Shown piece by piece: positions 60,003 to 64,000 of a stretch of 64,000 nt of DNA (its first letter is position 1; each line of letters opens with the position of its first letter). The notes under the pieces were generated by a model that worked only from the letters and a program-made list of their open reading frames with translations, did no database searches and was not told the origin of the DNA. The position numbers were made by a program, and so were the translations under genes. This stretch comes from Opitutaceae bacterium (GTDB lineage Bacteria > Verrucomicrobiota > Verrucomicrobiia > Opitutales > Opitutaceae), in NCBI GenBank assembly GCA_016794625.1, contig JAEUGY010000046.1, positions 62,001-126,000 on the forward strand, in the 5' to 3' direction.

Positions 60003-61154
60003 ATGTCGTTGCTCCATCGCCATCTCTTTTACAGTGTCGCGGGCTCGTGCGCGGCGGCGGTGGGGCTGTTTGGCTTTGTGTTGATTCTGGGCAATGCGCT
60101 CAAAGACCTCCTGCAGTTGGTGTTGAGCGGGCAGCTGCCGATTGAAACGTTTCTCACGTTGCTGGCGTTACTTGGACCTTTCGTGGCGGCCTATGCCCTG
60201 CCGATGGGAGTATTGACCGGCGTGTTGCTGGTGCTCGGTCGCATGTCCGCGCAGCACGAAGTGACCGCCATGCGTGCGGCGGGTCTCAGCCTCGGGTATA
60301 TCGCCCGTCCGATTTTGGCGCTGGGGGCGTTTGCCGCCATTGCCGCCGCCTTGGTGAACTACGAGTACATGCCGCGCGCACGCGCGGCGTACAAGGAGAC
60401 CCTGGCGCGGGCCGTGCAGCGCAACCCCTTGAGCTTCATTGTGCCCAAGACGTTTATCCGCGACTTTCCCGGGGTGGTGCTCTACGTCGGCGAGAAGGAC
60501 GGTACGGTCCTCCATGACGTGTGGATGTGGGAGCTGGACAAGGAAAGCCGGGTGAAACGATCCGGCCGGGCGGAAACCGGCACCGTGACCTTCAATGACG
60601 AGGAAGGCCGGCTGGTCCTCACCCTGCGCCGCGTCACCACCGAAGTACGGAAGTCGGAACGCGTGGAGGACTTTTCCGCCGCCATCACTCCCGGTACGGC
60701 GGAGGAGTTCACAATCGAGCTCCAGCTTGATCAGTTGTTTGGTCAGCGAGGGATGAGGAAGAAACTCGCCTGGATGACCTTGGCCGAATTGCGGGCGGAA
60801 GGGGAACGTTTGGGCAAACTGGTACCGGGCGCGGAGGGCGCCACGACTGCCAAGTCTTTGGCAGTGGACCGGATGCGGGTCTCCTATGCCTTGAACGAGA
60901 AAGGGGCGACCGCGCTGGCCGTCTTTGCGTTTGCCGTCCTGGGAGTGCCGCTCGGCATCAAGGTTTCGCGGAAAGAGACCTCGGCCAACCTCGGCCTCGC
61001 GCTGGCCTTGGTCATGGCGTATTACTTTCTGACCGTGTGTGTTGGCTGGCTCGACGCGTATCCCCAGTTCCGGCCGGATCTCCTGCTGTGGACGCCCCCG
61101 CTCGGCTTTCTTTTCCTGGCGGTCTGGCTCTTCCGACGTTTGGGGCGCGTCTAA
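60003..61154 (+). CDS. LptF/LptG-family LPS export permease
   Basis: The 383-residue product has six helices in two groups (residues ~8-120 and ~295-380) around a periplasmic beta-jellyroll-like domain, the layout of YjgP/YjgQ. Characteristic are the N-terminal HLFYSVAGSCAAAVGLFGFVLILGNALKDL and EVTAMRAAGLSLGYIARPIL. It helps move lipopolysaccharide from the inner to the outer membrane with LptB and a second permease; the partner is not adjacent here. ATG at 60003 is chosen at the first helix. The stop codon lies in the loop of a hairpin. Confidence 0.88.
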   Translation: MSLLHRHLFYSVAGSCAAAVGLFGFVLILGNALKDLLQLVLSGQLPIETFLTLLALLGPFVAAYALPMGVLTGVLLVLGRMSAQHEVTAMRAAGLSLGYIARPILALGAFAAIAAALVNYEYMPRARAAYKETLARAVQRNPLSFIVPKTFIRDFPGVVLYVGEKDGTVLHDVWMWELDKESRVKRSGRAETGTVTFNDEEGRLVLTLRRVTTEVRKSERVEDFSAAITPGTAEEFTIELQLDQLFGQRGMRKKLAWMTLAELRAEGERLGKLVPGAEGATTAKSLAVDRMRVSYALNEKGATALAVFAFAVLGVPLGIKVSRKETSANLGLALALVMAYYFLTVCVGWLDAYPQFRPDLLLWTPPLGFLFLAVWLFRRLGRV

Positions 61155-61197
61155 ACGCGCCCAAGGCCGCTCCCTCCGGGCAAGGGAGGAAGCGGCC
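61143..61197. terminator. Tandem hairpins between convergent lptF/G-like gene and leuA
   Basis: Hairpin 1 (61143-61162) has perfect 8-bp arms GGGCGCGT/ACGCGCCC around CTAA; the last gene's TAA stop lies in its loop. Hairpin 2 (61165-61197) has arms GGCCGCT-C-CCTCC and GGAGG-A-AGCGGCC with one mismatch and a seven-base loop. Placed between two converging genes, they probably stop transcription from both sides, although neither has a T-run. Confidence 0.55.
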
Positions 61198-61223
61198 GAG
61201 CGGCGAGCCGCGCGAACGCTGGT

Positions 61224-62885
61224 TCAGTCAAGCGAGCGGTTCATGGCGCTGACGACGGCCTTGATCGACGCCAGCTCGATATTCGTATCGATGCCTGCGC
61301 CGAAGAACGTCCGTCCGCCCGTCGTCTTGATCTGGATGTAGCTCACCGCCCGCGCTTCCGCTCCGCTGCCAAGGGAGTGCTCCGAGTAGCTCAGCAGGGT
61401 GAATTCAGGCAGCCCCGCCTCGCGCATCGCGTGAACGAAGGCGTCGATCGGGCCATTGCCGTTGCCGGTGACCAGTCGACGCTGACCCTTGATCAACAAC
61501 TCGGCCTGACAGGTGACCACGCTGCCACGCTCGATGGTGCGGAATTCCCCGAGAGACACCGGCGTTGAGCGTTCGATGTAGTCGCGCACAAAGGCATCGT
61601 GGATCTCCTGCGGGGTGAGCTCCCGCCCGGTGGCATCCGCGAGCTCGTTGATCGTGCGACCCATCTCCTTGTGCATGAGTTTGGGCAGCTGGTATCCAAA
61701 CTCGTGTTCCAGCACGTAAGCGACCCCGCCCTTGCCGGACTGGGAGTTGATCCGGATGATGGCCTTGTAGTTGCGCCCGATGTCGGCCGGATCCACGGGG
61801 ATGTAGAGCACGTCCCACACCGAGTTCGGTTCCTGCCGGTCCCACGATTTCTTGATGGCGTCTTGGTGAGAGCCGCTGAAGGCAGTGAACACCAGGTCGC
61901 CCGCATAGGGATGACGCGGATGCACCTCCATGCGAGTCGTGCGCTCGTACACCTCGCGGATCCGAGGCAAGTCGCCCAGATCGAGGCCCGGGTGGATCCC
62001 GTGCGTGTACAAGTTCAAAGCGAGGGTCACCAAATCGAGATTTCCGGTGCGCTCGCCGTTGCCGAACAACGTGCCTTCAACCCGGTCGGCGCCGGCCAGC
62101 AGGGCTAATTCCGTGGCGGCAACCCCGGTGCCCCGGTCATTGTGGGTGTGGAGAGAAATCAACGTACAGTCGCGACGCGTCAGGTGCGTACACATCCATT
62201 CAATCTGGTCGGCGTGGACATTCGGCGTGGTGTACTCGACCGTGGCGGGCAGATTGAGGATGATTTTGGAGGTCGGCGTGGGCTGCCACACGTCGGTGAC
62301 GGCCTCGCAAATCTCCAGGGCGAAGTCCAGTTCCGTGCTGGTGAAGCTCTCGGGAGAGTACTCCAATCGCACCTCTGTACCCTTGGCAATCAAGGGCTTG
62401 GCGTGCTGCTTGAGCCACTCCACCCCCCGGGTGGCGATGCGCACGATGTCCTCACGCGAGGCCCCGAACACGTACTTTCGCTGGGCGGGCGAGGTGGAGT
62501 TGTAGAGATGGAATACTACCTTCCGCGCGCCCTGCAGCGCTTCGAGCGAGCGCACGATCAGATCCTCGCGACACTGGCAGAGAATCTGAATGGTGACGTC
62601 GGAGGGGATATGGTTGTCCTCAATTAACCGACGGCAGAAATCGAATTCGATTTGCGATGCCGACGGGAAGCCCACTTCGATTTCTTTGAAACCAATTTTC
62701 ACCAAGAGGTCGAAGTACTCGAGTTTCTCTTCCACGCTCATGGGTTGAGCGAGGGCTTGGTTGCCGTCGCGGAGGTCGACACTGCACCAGAGCGGTGCGT
62801 GGGACAGCGTGCGGTTGGGCCACTGACGTTGCGGCAAGTGGACCGTGGGCAGAGGTTGGTACTTGGTGACGGGTGCGGACTGCAT
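61224..62885 (-). CDS. leuA: 2-isopropylmalate synthase
   Basis: The 553-residue product condenses acetyl-CoA and 2-ketoisovalerate in the first step of leucine synthesis. The catalytic core begins with WCSVDLRDGNQAL (~residue 33, metal-binding Asp) and KIGFKEIEVGFPSASQ, continues with HTHNDRGTGVAA (~residue 245, metal His pair), and ends in a leucine-feedback domain (from ~residue 430). The form is the long, yeast/actinobacterial LeuA type. ATG at 62885 is chosen; an upstream TTG at 62936 would add 17 residues. A structured leader lies upstream. Confidence 0.95.
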   Translation of the reverse strand: MQSAPVTKYQPLPTVHLPQRQWPNRTLSHAPLWCSVDLRDGNQALAQPMSVEEKLEYFDLLVKIGFKEIEVGFPSASQIEFDFCRRLIEDNHIPSDVTIQILCQCREDLIVRSLEALQGARKVVFHLYNSTSPAQRKYVFGASREDIVRIATRGVEWLKQHAKPLIAKGTEVRLEYSPESFTSTELDFALEICEAVTDVWQPTPTSKIILNLPATVEYTTPNVHADQIEWMCTHLTRRDCTLISLHTHNDRGTGVAATELALLAGADRVEGTLFGNGERTGNLDLVTLALNLYTHGIHPGLDLGDLPRIREVYERTTRMEVHPRHPYAGDLVFTAFSGSHQDAIKKSWDRQEPNSVWDVLYIPVDPADIGRNYKAIIRINSQSGKGGVAYVLEHEFGYQLPKLMHKEMGRTINELADATGRELTPQEIHDAFVRDYIERSTPVSLGEFRTIERGSVVTCQAELLIKGQRRLVTGNGNGPIDAFVHAMREAGLPEFTLLSYSEHSLGSGAEARAVSYIQIKTTGGRTFFGAGIDTNIELASIKAVVSAMNRSLD

Positions 62886-63262
62886 GATGCGGAAATAGCT
62901 AAGGATTAACAGTTTTTGGTCAGACGGAAACGACAAACCACCGGCCGGATGGACCGGCAGGGATGCTCAGGGGGGGCTTCGCGGACGCACAGTCGGCCAC
63001 ACACGCGGCTCTCACGGACCGTGCGTCTAGGTAAGTCGAAGCGCCTGGGCGATCTTTCGCATCAGAGAGCCTAGTTATCGACTCAGACGCGGCCAAGTCA
63101 AGCCGCGGCCCGAGCGCACGCCAGCAGGGAACCGCGTTGACGTCGGGCCCGCCTCCCTAACAGCGTGGGACGTCCGCTTTTGTCCCATGCCGAATCCCCC
63201 TGTAACTCTGGCCGACGTCGGCACGTCTTAGGATACGTGCATGACGATCCTTCCATGGCCGT
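62886..63262. other. 377-base divergent region between leuA and the sigma factor gene
   Basis: No gene is seen. On the leuA side lie two hairpins: GCCGG-ATGGA-CCGGC (62944-62958) and a 44-base imperfect one with arms GACGCAC-a-GTC and GAC-c-GTGCGTC (62984-63027). On the sigma side lie a GTAAC/CGTC promoter-like pair (63202-63227) and a perfect hairpin GCACGT/ACGTGC (63221-63240). No T-box or known riboswitch motif is recognisable. Confidence 0.55.
63202..63227 (+). promoter_or_regulatory. ECF-type promoter candidate for the sigma factor gene
   Basis: GTAAC (63202-63206) and CGTC (63224-63227) are separated by 17 bases. This matches the GNAAC/CGTC pattern recognised by many ECF sigma factors, and it lies about 36 bases before the ATG at 63263, so transcription could start near 63235. 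It suggests autoregulation by the gene's own product. Confidence 0.45.
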
Positions 63263-63859
63263 ATGTCTGACGCCACCGACGAACCCTTCGATTTGGTCGG
63301 TTGCCTGGCACGTGTGCGCGAAAACGACCAGGCGGCCGCCCGGGCCTTGGTCGACCACCTGTATCCGCTCGTCATCCGCATTGTCCGGGCGCACCTGCCC
63401 CGGCGCATGGCGGAGGAGGACATCGCCCAAGATGTCTTTTTGAAGATGTTCACCCGCCTGGCACAGTTTCAAGGAGCGGTTCCGTTCACGCATTGGGTGT
63501 CGCGCATCGCGTTGACCACGTGCATCGACCACCTCCGGCAGCAGCAGCGCCGGCCCGAGTTTCGCTGGGCGGATTTGTCCGAGAACGAGGCTCAGGTTTT
63601 GGATACGGTATTGACCAATGAGGGTGAGCGGACGCCGGACGATGCGCTGGCGGCGCGGGAGCTGGTCTACAAGCTGCTTGATCAGCTCAAGCCCGAGGAC
63701 CGGCTGGTCATTCAGCTGCTCGACCTCGAGCAGAAGACGATCGCGGAGATTGGCAAAATCACCGGCTGGAACACCTCACTCATCAAAGTGCGTGCGTTTC
63801 GCGCTCGCCGAAAATTGCGAAAATGTTTCGAAGAACTGCAGAAAAAGGAGCGCTCATGA
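63263..63859 (+). CDS. RNA polymerase ECF sigma factor
   Basis: The 198-residue product has sigma region 2 (ALVDHLYPLVIRIVRAHLPRRMAEEDIAQDVFLKMFTRLAQFQG and the helix with HWVSRIALTTCIDHLRQQ, residues ~30-95) and region 4 (LKPEDRLVIQLLDLEQKTIAEIGKITGWNTSLIKVRAFRARRKLRK, ~residues 140-190). It directs RNA polymerase to a small regulon, probably for envelope stress or a similar signal. The next gene overlaps its stop codon by four bases (ATGA), the usual place of an anti-sigma or partner protein. Confidence 0.92.
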   Translation: MSDATDEPFDLVGCLARVRENDQAAARALVDHLYPLVIRIVRAHLPRRMAEEDIAQDVFLKMFTRLAQFQGAVPFTHWVSRIALTTCIDHLRQQQRRPEFRWADLSENEAQVLDTVLTNEGERTPDDALAARELVYKLLDQLKPEDRLVIQLLDLEQKTIAEIGKITGWNTSLIKVRAFRARRKLRKCFEELQKKERS

Positions 63860-64000
63860 AATCCTCACACCCAGATCCCTGGCAGAACCTCGTCAACCTG
63901 GCTCGTCAGGCCCCGCCCCTGAGTGAACGGTCTTCGACTGCGCCCCTGGGGTTTTCCACGCGGGTGGTGGCCCGGGTCGGACAGCCGGTCGAACGGAGCT
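63856..64000 (+). CDS. Partial gene after the sigma factor, possible anti-sigma or membrane partner
   Basis: An ATG at 63856 overlaps the sigma factor stop and opens a frame that stays open to the window end, 48 residues so far. It begins MKSSHPDPWQNLVNLARQ and is Pro/Ser/Arg-rich, with no membrane helix yet. Anti-sigma factors often follow their ECF sigma gene with such an overlap, but the visible part is too short to identify. Confidence 0.55.
   Translation, partial: MKSSHPDPWQNLVNLARQAPPLSERSSTAPLGFSTRVVARVGQPVERS

Noticed and set aside
62886..63060. T-box or leucine leader peptide before leuA
   Set aside because: No T-box core sequence and no short frame with a run of leucine codons were recognisable on the minus strand.

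Overview
The window is GC-rich chromosomal DNA that most likely comes from a Verrucomicrobiota bacterium of the Opitutaceae type. The basis is gene content: a giant secreted protein that joins an SGNH-like domain, a PVC-type dehydrogenase-like propeller, HEAT repeats and a haem c site; three large TonB-dependent receptors; a Gld-like ABC operon with a DUF4340 protein; and many secreted glycosidases. No rRNA, insertion sequence, CRISPR array or prophage is visible. One tRNA, tRNA-Leu(UAA), is present.

Layout. 0-18 kb is a mixed region: a truncated six-hairpin glycosidase, a PfkB sugar kinase, the giant PVC protein, an oxidoreductase and a TIM-barrel isomerase, thymidine kinase, a WYL regulator with two VOC proteins, an ABC-F ATPase, an alcohol dehydrogenase and a class C beta-lactamase-like hydrolase. 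Its intergenic spaces are full of small hairpin repeats. 18.4-35.2 kb is a LacI-controlled sugar-acid locus. A long minus-strand operon carries two TonB receptors, an ACS-family and an OPA-family permease, an HpcH/HpaI aldolase, a YhcH protein and secreted propeller proteins. A divergent LacI regulator is followed by a second operon of 2-hydroxyacid dehydrogenase, dgoD, dgoK and dgoA. The same 13-base palindrome lies in front of both transcription units. This reads as a TonB-linked D-galactonate (or related aldonate) uptake and De Ley-Doudoroff degradation system.

35.1-36.5 kb holds a redoxin, a glutaredoxin-like protein and a divergent HxlR regulator. 36.5-51.2 kb is an arabinoxylan locus: a second LacI regulator, a GH35-like enzyme, a GH10 xylanase, a xylitol/sorbitol dehydrogenase, an SGNH esterase, a TonB receptor, and a divergent arabinose ABC transporter (araFGH). 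A second palindrome lies before the regulator and again between the receptor and araF. 51.4-64 kb is mostly housekeeping: a ThuA protein, metF, the Gld-like ABC operon, rlmN, an LptF/LptG permease, leuA, and an ECF sigma factor followed by a gene cut off by the window end.

Two patterns stand out. First, at least 21 intergenic hairpin units in four families all follow the same plan, a GTAG or GGAG head followed by an imperfect palindrome, often in inverted pairs. This is the architecture of REP/REPIN elements mobilised by RAYT transposases; no RAYT is in the window. Second, the two LacI operators tie together uptake and catabolism for two different substrates.
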